Shown: positions 1-8,919 of the stretch, one piece after another | How the letters are laid out: the number at the start of each line of letters is the position of its first letter | How positions within the stretch are numbered: the first letter of the stretch is position 1 | Origin: CAWINX01 sp963837585 | GTDB lineage: Bacteria; Actinomycetota; Thermoleophilia; Solirubrobacterales; 70-9 | DNA length: 64,000 nt | Reading direction: 5' to 3' | Assembly (NCBI GenBank): GCA_963837585.1 | Contig: CAWINX010000004.1 | Span: forward strand, 310,001-374,000 | Translations under genes and position numbers: made by a program | Notes under the pieces: generated by a model | The model's input: the letters and a program-made list of their open reading frames with translations, nothing else | What the model was told of the DNA's origin: nothing | The model's database searches: none

Positions 1-424
1 CAACCGCCTCGGCCGGGAGGTCGCCCTCGGCATTGACGGAGACCCGTTTGCCCAGTGAGCGCACCCCCCACTCCAGCGAGGTCTCGATCGGATCGGTGAT
101 GCCGTCGCCGTTGGTGTCGGCGGTCTCGCCGCCGTTGCCCTCGTCGATCCAGTTGAGGCCGAGCACGTCGCGCACCGGGCGACCGATCACGTCCTCGTCG
201 GTGAGTCCGGTCAACTCGAAGCTGCCCTTGCCGGCGTCGATCACCCGCTCTTGGCGGTCGCAGACGAAGAAGGCCGCGTTGGGCGCCGGGTAGTAGTCGT
301 CGAGCAACTCGAAGACGAAGCCGAAGCCACATTTGGAGCAGCCCTTGGGACGGGTGCTGAACCCGGCCGTCCGGTCGCCACTTACCTCCCTGTGGCCGCA
401 GTTGGGGCAGATGAAGAACGGCAT
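1..424 (-). CDS. PAS-domain protein with N-terminal zinc ribbon (partial, 3' end outside window)
   Basis: The reading frame opens with ATG at 424 and runs off the left edge, giving 141 visible residues. The N-terminus carries two CxxC knuckles (CPNC at about residues 6-9 and CSKC at about 29-32), the pattern of a small zinc ribbon. It is followed by a PAS-like segment (about residues 40-95, including the stretch FELTGLTDEDVIGRPV), typical of sensory PAS domains. A DTNGDG stretch near residue 107 resembles a calcium-binding loop but is isolated. The output domain is not visible, so enzymatic function cannot be assigned. It starts 27 bp downstream of ruvB in the same direction. Confidence 0.7.
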   Translation of the reverse strand, partial: MPFFICPNCGHREVSGDRTAGFSTRPKGCSKCGFGFVFELLDDYYPAPNAAFFVCDRQERVIDAGKGSFELTGLTDEDVIGRPVRDVLGLNWIDEGNGGETADTNGDGITDPIETSLEWGVRSLGKRVSVNAEGDLPAEAV

Positions 425-451
425 CCTCGACAGGCTACAAGTGCGCGCGAG

Positions 452-1544
452 CTAGAAGAGGCTCGCCGCCCCCTCGGGCGTCGGCAATCCGAGGTGCTCG
501 AAGGCTCGCTCGGTGAGGACGCGGCCACGCGGAGTTCGTTTGAGCATGCCCTGCTGGAGCAGGTAGGGCTCGAGCACGTCCTCGATCGTGTCCTGCTCCT
601 CGCCGATCGCGACAGCCAGAGTGGAGAGGCCCACCGGCCCGCCGCCGAACTTGCTCGCGATCGTCTGAAGCAGGGAACGGTCGCTGCGATCGAGGCCGCC
701 CGCGTCGACCTCGAGCATCTCCAGAGCGGATGCGGCGGAGCCGGCGTCGATCGTGCCCTGACCCTTCACCTGGGCGAAGTCGCGGACACGCTTCAAGAGG
801 CGATTGGCGACGCGCGGGGTGCCGCGAGAGCGCGAAGCGATCGTCCGCGCTCCCTCGGCGTCGATCTCGACGCCGAGGATGCCGGCGGAGCGCTCGATGA
901 TCTGCGCCAGGTGATCGGGGTTGTAGTGCTCGAGCCGGTGACAGACGCCGAAGCGGTCCCGCAGCGGCGTGGTCAATAGACCCGCCCGGGTGGTGGCGCC
1001 GATCAAGGTGAAGGGAGGAAGCGGCAGGGTGACGGTGCGAGCGCCGGCGCCCTGACCGAGCACGACGGGAAGCTCACCGTCCTCCATCGCCGGGATAGAG
1101 CGTCTCCTCGACCGCGCGGCCGAGCCGGTGGATCTCATCGATGAAGAAGACGCTGCCCGGCTCCAGCGCGGTGAGGAAGGAGGCGACGTCCGCCTTGCGC
1201 TCCAGAGCCGGCCCGGCGGTCTGGACCATCGGCACCTCGAGCTCGGCGGCGACGATGTGGGCGAGCGAGGTCTTGCCGAGGCCGGGCGGGCCGGCGAGCA
1301 GGACGTGGTCGAGCGGCTCGCCGCGACCCCGCGCCGCCTCGATGAAGATCGCCAACTGCTCGGTGACCTGCTCCTGGTTGACGAAGTCGGCCAGGGTGGG
1401 CGGGCGCAGCGAGCGGTCGAGGTCCTCATCCGGGACGTCGGCGCGGGCGTCATGCACCCGGACCTCGGCGTCGACGGGAACGGGCTCCTCGTCGATCCCG
1501 GGCGTGCGGATCCGGTTGGCGCCGATGTCGGGAGAGTCGGTCAT
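452..1544 (-). CDS. ruvB: Holliday junction branch migration helicase RuvB (single-base frameshift)
   Basis: RuvB is the AAA+ motor that drives Holliday junction migration with RuvA. The N-terminal part shows Walker A GPPGLGKT and Walker B FIDEIHRL; the C-terminal part shows the sensor region IGATTRAG and the winged-helix end GRVLTERAFEHLG. The two parts lie in different frames: near 1088-1093 the sense strand reads tatcccGgcgatgg, and dropping one G joins LYP to AMEDGELP, as in all RuvB proteins. The corrected product has about 363 residues, the normal length. The ATG at 1544 overlaps the ruvA stop as ATGA. The break is most likely a sequencing error. Confidence 0.93.
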
Positions 1545-2135
1545 GCGGCCCTGCCGGTCCCGGCCTTGCGCAGCGCGGTCGCGATCAGGCTCTCCGGCGT
1601 CATCGCTCTCGATCCCGTCGAGCAGCTGCTCGGCCTCCAGCGGCGCGTAGCCGAGGTTGACGAGGCCGTCGCGGGCGAGGGCGCGAGCGTCGCCACCCTC
1701 GACGATCGCCGCCGCGACCTCCTCCTCGAGCGCTCCGGCGACCTTCTCGCGCAACTCGACGATGATCCGCTCCGAGGTGCGCTTGCCGATCCCCGGCACC
1801 GCCTGGAAGCGTTTCGCGTCGCCGGCGGCGATCGCCCTCAGCAGCTCGCGCGCCGGCCCGCCGGAGAGGGTGGCCAGCGCCACCTTCGGCCCCACGCCGC
1901 TGACCGAGATCAGCTCGCCGAAGAGGTCGCGCTCCTCCTCGGAGGCGAAGCCGAACAGCGCCAGGGAGTCGTCGCGGGAGATCAGCTCGGCGTGCAGGAA
2001 GGCTTCGCGACCGGTGGCGGGCACGGCTTTCAGCGTCTCCGAGGAGACCGCCAGCCGGTAGCCGACCCCACCGGCATCGATCACAACGTGGTCGGGGCGG
2101 CGAACCATCACCTCGCCGCGGACAGCGGCGATCAT
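1541..2135 (-). CDS. ruvA: Holliday junction DNA-binding protein RuvA (single-base frameshift)
   Basis: RuvA binds the four-way junction and loads RuvB. Visible are the OB-fold N-terminus (MIAAVRGEV), the two helix-hairpin-helix motifs (SVSGVGPKVALA, AVPGIGKRTSERI) and the C-terminal RuvB-binding helices. Near 1594-1596 one extra base (GG for G) disrupts the last segment. Without it the frame continues as ESLIATALRKAGTGRAA and stops at 1541-1543, overlapping the ruvB start as ATGA. The corrected length is about 197 residues. The ATG at 2135 overlaps the ruvC stop, so the three genes are translationally coupled. Confidence 0.92.
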
Positions 2136-2671
2136 CCGGCCAGCCGCGCTCGCTGCGGCGTGGCGACGATCCCCTCCGCCGCCTCGATCGCGTCGCGGCG
2201 CCCGGCGCCGCCACCGTGACAGATCGCCACCGCGAGGGCGTCGGCGGCATGGTCGGGGGTCGGCGGCTCGGGCAGCCCGAGCAGCGTCCCGACCATCCGC
2301 TGGACCTGCTCCTTGCCGGCCCCGCCGGAGCCGCAGACGGCCATCTTGATCGCCTGCGGCGTGTAGGTGAAGCAGGGGACGCCGCGCTGCGCCGCCGCGA
2401 GCATCGCCGCGCCACTGGCGCGGCCGACCGCCATCGCGGAGTGGACGTTTTTGCCGAAATAGAGGTCCTCGATTGCCATCGCCTTCGGCTCGTGCCACTC
2501 GATCAGCTCGGAGAGCGCTCGGTGGATTCGCTCGATGCGACGCTCGATCGGCAGCTCCGGGGTCGTCTCGACCACGCCGCCGTCGAGGGCGACCATGTGG
2601 TTGCCCTCGATCCTGACTATCCCGAAGCCGAGGTTGGCGGCGCCCGGGTCGATTCCCATCACGACCTGCAT
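2132..2671 (-). CDS. ruvC: Holliday junction resolvase RuvC
   Basis: RuvC is the RNase H-fold endonuclease that cuts Holliday junctions. The acidic catalytic residues are all visible: D in GIDPGAANLGFG, E in AIEDLYFGKN, and the two D in PDHAADALAVAICH. At 179 residues it is of usual length. It is intact. ATG at 2671 is used; a second in-frame ATG at MGIDPG (2659) would also give a functional N-terminus. In the raw sequence its frame is continuous with the end of yebC, but that fusion is an artefact of an extra base in yebC. Confidence 0.94.
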   Translation of the reverse strand: MQVVMGIDPGAANLGFGIVRIEGNHMVALDGGVVETTPELPIERRIERIHRALSELIEWHEPKAMAIEDLYFGKNVHSAMAVGRASGAAMLAAAQRGVPCFTYTPQAIKMAVCGSGGAGKEQVQRMVGTLLGLPEPPTPDHAADALAVAICHGGGAGRRDAIEAAEGIVATPQRARLAG

Positions 2672-2712
2672 GGGAAGTGATTCTGGAACGAGGCTCCCGG
2701 ATGCCTCTTTGT

Positions 2713-3466
2713 TCAGGCGCGGCGAGCCCTCTCGAGCACGTCCTCGGGGCATGTCGAAGTTGGCGTGGACCTCGCTGACGTCGTCGTGCTCCTCGAGCGA
2801 TTCGAGAAGGCGCAAGAGCGTGCCCGCGTCGGACTCCCCCACCTCGACCGTGCTCTTCGGCTCCATCGCCAGGTCGGCGGATTGAATCTCCACCCCCGCC
2901 CCTTCCAAAGCCTCGCGGACCGCGGTTAGATCACTCGGCTCGCAGAGCACCTTCAGCAGGCTGCCGTCCTCGACCACGTCCTCGGCGCCGGCGTCGATCG
3001 CGACGATCAGGTCGTCCTCGCCGTAGCGCTCGCCGTCGACCAGGACGGCGCCGCGCTTTTCGAAGATCCAAGACACCGACCCCGGCTCGCCGAGGCTGCC
3101 GTTGTGCTTGGTGAAGGCGTGGCGTACGTCGGCGCTGGTCCGGTTGCGGTTATCGGTCAGCGCTTCGACCAAGACGGCGACACCGGCGGGCCCATAGCCC
3201 TCGAAGACCACCCGCTCGATCGCCTCGGCCTCGGCGCCCGCGCCCGTCCCACGGTCGACCGCCCGCTGGATGTTGTCCTTCGGCATCGAAGCGTCGCGCG
3301 CCTTCTGGATCGCGGTTGCGAGCGTCGGGTTGGCGTCGGGGTCGCCGCCCCCCTCGCGCGCCGCCACCGTGATCGCCCGCGCCAGCTTGGTGAACTGCTG
3401 GCCCCGCTTGGCATCCGCGGCGGCCTTCTTGTGCTTGATCGATGACCACTTAGAGTGACCGGACAT
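2713..3466 (-). CDS. yebC: YebC/TACO1-family translational regulator (single-base frameshift at C-terminus)
   Basis: The protein opens with the family signature MSGHSKWSSIKHKKAAADAK and has the full three-domain YebC/PmpR layout of about 250 residues. Family members bind ribosomes or DNA and affect translation of difficult sequences. At 2746-2749 a run of four G (plus strand) holds one base too many: with three, the C-terminus reads FDMPEDVLERARRA followed by TGA at 2713-2715. With the extra base the frame runs on into ruvC as a false 499-residue fusion. yebC upstream of ruvCAB is a common arrangement. It is divergent from the membrane-protein gene at 3479 with a 12 bp gap. Confidence 0.92.
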
Positions 3467-3478
3467 GCCTGTCATTCT

Positions 3479-3925
3479 ATGAACCAAGGGATGACGGCCG
3501 AGACGCACACCCAAAACGCGACCAAAGGCCTTGCCGCAAGCGTTGTCTTCGTCGCGATGCTGGTCGCGGCCCTCTCGCTTTGGACCGTGGTGCCCGTGGC
3601 CTGGCTCTACATCGGCTCGAAGGTCTCCCACACGCAGTTCCCCTCCGGCGGGCCCTACTTCGTCGTCGCGGTGGGAATCGTCGTCACGGTTGCTGTGGTC
3701 GGCTGGCTGATCGCCCAGCTCAACGGCCTCTACATGCGAATCACCGGCACCAACCGGGTCTCCTCGATGCGCCCGACCTGGTTGAAAAGCATGCGCGACA
3801 CCGGCGGCGCCTCGGGACAGACGACCGTGGTCGAGGCGGTGCTGATGGGCTCGGTGATGCTGGCCGGCTGCGTCTTCGCCGTCTGGTTCTTCCTACTCGC
3901 CGGCTCGCCCCTGCCGAGCCAGTAG
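3479..3925 (+). CDS. Small membrane protein of unknown function
   Basis: This gene encodes 148 residues with three hydrophobic segments of membrane-spanning length (roughly residues 17-40, 62-82 and 119-140) joined by short polar loops. No family is recognised. Two ATG starts are possible (3479 and 3491): the purine run AAGGG lies directly against the second and no ribosome-binding site precedes the first, so the first could be leaderless. It is divergent from yebC and convergent with the aminopeptidase gene across a repeat-bearing gap. Confidence 0.6.
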   Translation: MNQGMTAETHTQNATKGLAASVVFVAMLVAALSLWTVVPVAWLYIGSKVSHTQFPSGGPYFVVAVGIVVTVAVVGWLIAQLNGLYMRITGTNRVSSMRPTWLKSMRDTGGASGQTTVVEAVLMGSVMLAGCVFAVWFFLLAGSPLPSQ

Positions 3926-4013
3926 GCGGAACCGAGGCCGAACTGGCGGCGCATCGAGACGCTGCCGTCCCTGCTCCTACGGATCTCGCCGCCGGGCGCA
4001 CCCTCGCCACCAG

Positions 4014-4060
4014 TGGTGTAACGCGTAGGCGGGGAAATAGGCCACCTACGCGTTACACCA
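4014..4060. repeat. REP-like palindrome, copy 1
   Basis: This is a 47 bp inverted repeat; the arms GGTGTAACGCGTAGG and CCTACGCGTTACACC pair perfectly (17 bp when extended by one base on each side). The loop is CGGGGAAATAGGCCA. It belongs with the copies at 4087, 16227 and 16295. Copies 1 and 2 are in the opposite orientation to copies 3 and 4, judged by the centre sequence (AAATAG versus CTATTT). It lies between two convergent genes. Confidence 0.9.
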
Positions 4061-4086
4061 CCCGGGAGGGGTCCTTGAGTTTGGGG

Positions 4087-4133
4087 CGGTGAAACGCGTT
4101 TAGGGGGAAATGGCCCGCATACGCGTTGCACCG
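4087..4133. repeat. REP-like palindrome, copy 2
   Basis: This 47 bp copy has arms CGGTGAAACGCGT and ACGCGTTGCACCG (one mismatch) and the centre GGGGGAAATGGCCC. It is the most diverged of the four copies. It lies 26 bp after copy 1, so the two form a pair, as do copies 3 and 4. Confidence 0.85.
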
Positions 4134-4203
4134 TCCAGGCTGAGATCCCGGCAGGTCGGCGCACCGCTGCCGAGCCAGTAACACACAGCTCGACGCGTAG
4201 TCT

Positions 4204-4302
4204 CGCGCGGCGGGTGGCGCCGTAGGGGCGGACCGCCCCCGAGGAAGCTTTAGCTACCGCAGGGGGCGGTGGGTCCCCTGCGGCGACAGGACCCGCCGCG
4301 CG
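4204..4302. repeat. Structured palindromic element, copy A (99 bp)
   Basis: Nested stems: outer CGCGCGGCGGGT with ACCCGCCGCGCG (12 bp perfect), middle GCCGTAGGGG with CCCCTGCGGC (one G-T pair), inner ACCGCCCCC with GGGGGCGGT, and a loop containing GAGGAAGCTTTAGCTACC. The constant flanks GGGTGGCG and CGACAGGACCC recur in the copies at 6001 and 20779. It sits just past the stop codon of the M29 aminopeptidase (4307). It could work as a terminator, but the loop conservation suggests a dispersed element. Confidence 0.85.
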
Positions 4303-4306
4303 GGTC

Positions 4307-5413
4307 TCACACGACGAACTTGCCGTCGACCTGGAAGTCCTCGCCGTCGACGACGATCTTGCCACCGAGGCGGAGGTCGCAGACGAGGTCGGTGTGGACC
4401 GCGGACTCGTTCTCGCCGCCTGACTCGGGGTAGCTGCGACCGACCGCCATGTGGACGGTGCCGCCGATCTTCTCGTCGAGCAGGACCTCGCGGGTGCCGC
4501 GATCGATCCCGTAGTTGGTGCCGATCCCCAGCTCGCCGAGCCGGCGGGCGCCCTCGTCGGTGTCGAGCAGCTGAATCAGGAACTCCTCGCCGCGCTCGGC
4601 GCTTGCGTCGACCACCACGCCCGCCTCGAAGCGCAGCCGCACGCCGGAGACCTCGCGCCCGCCGATCACGGCCGGGAGGTGGAAGGTGACCTCGCCCTGC
4701 ACCGAGTCCTCGATCGGGCCGGTGAAGAACTCGCCGTCGGGCATGTTGTGGCGGCCGTCGCAGGGGATGAACTTGCGCCCGGCGATGCCAAGCGTGATGT
4801 CGGTCCCCGGGGCGATCACCCTGACCTCCTCGTGGCCCTCGATCCACTCGGCGAGGCGCACCGTCTCGGCGGAGGCCCGCTCCCAGGCGGTCAGGGGATC
4901 GCCGTCGCCGGCCGCCAGGCAGGCGCCGAAGTAGAAGTCCTCGTAGTCGACGAGGCTCATCTCGGCCTCCGAGGCGTAGGCGCCGGTCGGATACAGCGTG
5001 TAGCACCAGCGGAAGGAGCCGTCGGCGCTGCGGTCCATCGCCCGCGCCATCAACTCGCCGGTGGCCATCTGGCGGCGGGTCTGGCGCTCCGGGGCCACCG
5101 CGGAGAGCTCGCGCGTGTTGGTGCTGGCGCCGACGGCGATCCGCACATCGACGTTCTCGACCATCCATGCGGACACCGGTGAGATCCAGTCGAGCTGCTC
5201 GTCGCTCGCGTGCTTGAAGTAGGCGGCCGACTGGCCGTCGAGGGAGACGTTGAGGATCGGGTGCGCGCCGGCCTTCAGCACTTCCTCATAGACCGCGAGC
5301 AGCAGCGGCTCGGCGGCGTTCTCACCGTCGATCGAGACCACCTCGCCGGCCTTCACCGCGGTCGAGTAGCCGACCAGGATCTTCGCCAGGTTCTCCACCC
5401 GCGGGTCCCTCAT
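4307..5413 (-). CDS. M29-family metallo-aminopeptidase (thermophilic aminopeptidase type)
   Basis: This 368-residue protein matches the M29 aminopeptidase family (AmpS/aminopeptidase T), which removes N-terminal residues using two metals. Recognisable family blocks are GRKFIPCDGRHNMPDGEFFT, LGIGTNYGIDRGTREVL, the metal-ligand region GGTVHMAVGRSYPESGGENE and the terminal HTDLVCDLRLGGKIVVDG. The ATG at 5413 follows a good ribosome-binding site (GGAGGCGA) and overlaps the pdxT stop as ATGA, so the peptidase is co-translated with pdxT. It is intact, with a structured repeat directly downstream. Confidence 0.88.
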   Translation of the reverse strand: MRDPRVENLAKILVGYSTAVKAGEVVSIDGENAAEPLLLAVYEEVLKAGAHPILNVSLDGQSAAYFKHASDEQLDWISPVSAWMVENVDVRIAVGASTNTRELSAVAPERQTRRQMATGELMARAMDRSADGSFRWCYTLYPTGAYASEAEMSLVDYEDFYFGACLAAGDGDPLTAWERASAETVRLAEWIEGHEEVRVIAPGTDITLGIAGRKFIPCDGRHNMPDGEFFTGPIEDSVQGEVTFHLPAVIGGREVSGVRLRFEAGVVVDASAERGEEFLIQLLDTDEGARRLGELGIGTNYGIDRGTREVLLDEKIGGTVHMAVGRSYPESGGENESAVHTDLVCDLRLGGKIVVDGEDFQVDGKFVV

Positions 5414-5991
5414 CTGCTCGCCTCCAGTGCGGTGCGCTCGCGCGCCGTCGTCGCCATCGCCATGAACAGCGCGTGGATGCGCGGGTCGTCGGCCAATTCG
5501 GGATGAAAAGCGCAGGCGAGGACGGACCCGTCCCGGATCGCGACCGGATGGCCCTCCCAGGAGGCGAGGACCTCGACCCCCGGGCCGCAGCGCTGCACCC
5601 ACGGCGCCCGGATGAAGACGGCGCGCAGCGGCTCGTCGCCGATTCCTTCGACCTCAAGGTCCGCCTCGAAGCTCTGCAGCTGACGACCGAAGGCGTTGCG
5701 CTCAGCCGTCGCGTCGATCAGGCCGAGGTGGGCGTCGTCGCAGACGATCATCCCCGCGCAGGTCCCGAGGACCGGACGCCCCGCCTCGTGGTGGGCGCGG
5801 ATCGCCGGCTCCAGGCCCGCCGACTCGATCCCCATCGAGATCGTCGTGCTCTCGCCGCCGGGAATGACCAGCCCGTCGAGGCCGTCCAAATCCGCCGGAA
5901 CCCTGACCTCCTTCGCGTCAGCTCCCAACTCGCGAAACATGCGGGTGTGCGCTTCGAAATCGCCCTGGATGGCGAGAACGCCGATCAGCAT
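5410..5991 (-). CDS. pdxT: Pyridoxal 5'-phosphate synthase glutaminase subunit PdxT
   Basis: PdxT hydrolyses glutamine and channels ammonia to PdxS in the DXP-independent vitamin B6 pathway. The class I amidotransferase triad is visible: Cys in GTCAGM, His and Glu in FHPEL, plus the oxyanion strand IPGGESTT. At 193 residues it is of normal length. It follows pdxS in the same direction, separated by an 87 bp gap that contains a structured repeat. Confidence 0.95.
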   Translation of the reverse strand: MLIGVLAIQGDFEAHTRMFRELGADAKEVRVPADLDGLDGLVIPGGESTTISMGIESAGLEPAIRAHHEAGRPVLGTCAGMIVCDDAHLGLIDATAERNAFGRQLQSFEADLEVEGIGDEPLRAVFIRAPWVQRCGPGVEVLASWEGHPVAIRDGSVLACAFHPELADDPRIHALFMAMATTARERTALEASR

Positions 5992-6000
5992 GCGTCTCTT

Positions 6001-6079
6001 CCGCGGGTGGCGTGGGGGGAGGGGGGTCGAGGACAGCTTGGCCCGCAGGGCCCCCCTCCCCCCACGACAGGACCCGCGG
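6001..6079. repeat. Structured palindromic element, copy B (79 bp)
   Basis: Outer stem CCGCGGGT with ACCCGCGG; inner stem CGTGGGGGGAGGGGGG with CCCCCCTCCCCCCACG (16 bp perfect); loop TCGAGGACAGCTTGGCCCGCA resembles the loops of the 4204 and 20779 copies. The constant parts GGGTGGCG and CGACAGGACCC are present. It fills most of the pdxS-pdxT intergenic gap and would be transcribed between the two genes, where it could affect their relative expression or simply be tolerated. Confidence 0.85.
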
Positions 6080-6087
6080 TCGAGCGC

Positions 6088-6975
6088 TCACGCACCGCGA
6101 TCCTGCAATAAGGCGTCGGCGGCAGCCAACTCGGCGATCTCCAGTCCTGGCATCGCCTCGCCAAGGCCGATCGAAGCGGCGGCGACCCGCTCGGGGTCCT
6201 CGAAGTGCGTGGTCGCCTCGACGATCGCCCGGGCGCGTCGCTCCGGGTCCGCGCTCTTGAAGATTCCCGAGCCGACGAAGTTCCCCTCGGCGCCGAGCTG
6301 CATCATCAGCGCCGCGTCGGCCGGCGTCGCGATGCCCCCGGCGCAGAACAGCGGCACCGGCAGGGCGGCTCGCTCGGCGACCTCACGGACGACCTCCAGC
6401 GGCGCCTGGTTCTCCTTCGCGGCGGCGGCCAGCTCCTCCGGTCCGAGCTGGGAGAGCCGCTTGATCCCGGCGGTGATCTCGCGCATATGGCGCACCGCCT
6501 CGACGATGTTGCCGGTGCCGGCCTCGCCCTTGGAGCGGATCATCGCCGCCCCCTCGCCGAGGCGCCGCAGCGCCTCGCCCAGATTGGTCGCACCGCAGAC
6601 AAAGGGGACCTCGAAGGCGAACTTGTCGATGTGGTTGCGCTCGTCGGCCGGCGTCAGCACCTCGGACTCGTCGACGTAATCGACCTCCAGCGACTGCAGC
6701 ACCTGCGCCTCGGCGAAGTGGCCGATCCGCGCCTTTGCCATCACCGGGATCGAGACCGCGTCCTGGATCCCCTTGATCATCGCCGGGTCCGACATCCGGG
6801 CGACGCCGCCGTCCTTGCGGATGTCGGCGGGGACCCGCTCCAGCGCCATCACCGCACAGGCGCCGGCCTCCTCGGCGATCCGGGCCTGCTCGGGGGTGAC
6901 CACGTCCATGATCACTCCGCCCTTGAGCATCTCGGCCAGGCCGGTCTTGAGGCGGAAGGTCGCTCGCTCACTCAT
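6088..6975 (-). CDS. pdxS: Pyridoxal 5'-phosphate synthase lyase subunit PdxS
   Basis: PdxS condenses ribose 5-phosphate, glyceraldehyde 3-phosphate and PdxT-supplied ammonia into PLP. The (beta/alpha)8 barrel is complete at 295 residues. The two catalytic lysines lie in VMAKARIGHF and IRSKGEAGTGN. ATG at 6975 (MSERATFRLKTG) is preferred over a TTG three codons upstream. Forms a functional pair with pdxT. Confidence 0.96.
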   Translation of the reverse strand: MSERATFRLKTGLAEMLKGGVIMDVVTPEQARIAEEAGACAVMALERVPADIRKDGGVARMSDPAMIKGIQDAVSIPVMAKARIGHFAEAQVLQSLEVDYVDESEVLTPADERNHIDKFAFEVPFVCGATNLGEALRRLGEGAAMIRSKGEAGTGNIVEAVRHMREITAGIKRLSQLGPEELAAAAKENQAPLEVVREVAERAALPVPLFCAGGIATPADAALMMQLGAEGNFVGSGIFKSADPERRARAIVEATTHFEDPERVAAASIGLGEAMPGLEIAELAAADALLQDRGA

Positions 6976-7028
6976 CGCGCCCAATATTACGTGGCGACCG
7001 CGCGGCCCCTCGCGCCGGGCTCGGGGAC

Positions 7029-7259
7029 TCAGTCGAGGATGTCGACGATGACCCGGCGGTCGAGGCGCACCGCGGCGGCCTTGGCGATCGTGCGGATCGC
7101 GTTGGCGACGCGACCGCCTTTGCCGATCACCCGGCCGAGATCGCCCTCGGCGACGGTGATCTCATAGATCAGATCGCCGTCCTCCTCCAGCTCCTCGACG
7201 ACGACTGCCTCGGGCTCCTCTACGAGTGCCCTGACGAGGAACTCGAGGAGCTCGGTCAC
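7029..7259 (-). CDS. khpA: KhpA-type KH-domain RNA-binding protein
   Basis: A 76-residue single KH domain with the GxxG loop in DLGRVIGKGGRVANAIRT. KhpA (often annotated YlqC) binds RNA and usually follows rpsP, as here. The GTG at 7259 gives the usual short N-terminus (VTELLEFLVRALV); the upstream reading frame inside rpsP is not part of it. The gap to rpsP is 7 bp, in the same operon. Confidence 0.92.
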   Translation of the reverse strand: MTELLEFLVRALVEEPEAVVVEELEEDGDLIYEITVAEGDLGRVIGKGGRVANAIRTIAKAAAVRLDRRVIVDILD

Positions 7260-7266
7260 GAGAGCC

Positions 7267-7521
7267 CTAGCTGCCCGAGGCCGCGATGCCCTTGGTGCGC
7301 AGCAAAGTCGCGACCGTCTCCGACGGCTGGGCGCCGTGCTCGAGCCAGTGCTTGGCGCGCGCCTCGTCGATCTCGATGATCGAGGGCTCGGTCTGCGGGT
7401 TGTACTGGCCGATCGTCTCGATCGTCCGCCCGTCACGCGGGGAACGTTTGTCGGCGACGACGATCCGCCAAATCGGGTTCTTCTTCGAACCCACCCTTCT
7501 GAGTCTTATCCGGACTGCCAT
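7267..7521 (-). CDS. rpsP: 30S ribosomal protein S16
   Basis: An 84-residue S16 with the signature start MAVRIRLRRVGSKKNPIWRI and the YNPQTEPS segment. It sits between ffh and khpA, the classic ffh-rpsP-khpA order. It is intact. Confidence 0.97.
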   Translation of the reverse strand: MAVRIRLRRVGSKKNPIWRIVVADKRSPRDGRTIETIGQYNPQTEPSIIEIDEARAKHWLEHGAQPSETVATLLRTKGIAASGS

Positions 7522-7535
7522 TGGGATCGGGCAGG

Positions 7536-8900
<1,365 letters not shown>

Positions 8901-8919
8901 GGTCTCAGCTTAGACGCGG

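Noticed and set aside
2132..3631. Apparent YebC-RuvC fusion protein of 499 residues
   Set aside because: One extra base in a G run removes the yebC stop. With it corrected, yebC ends normally at 2713 and ruvC starts with its own ATG.
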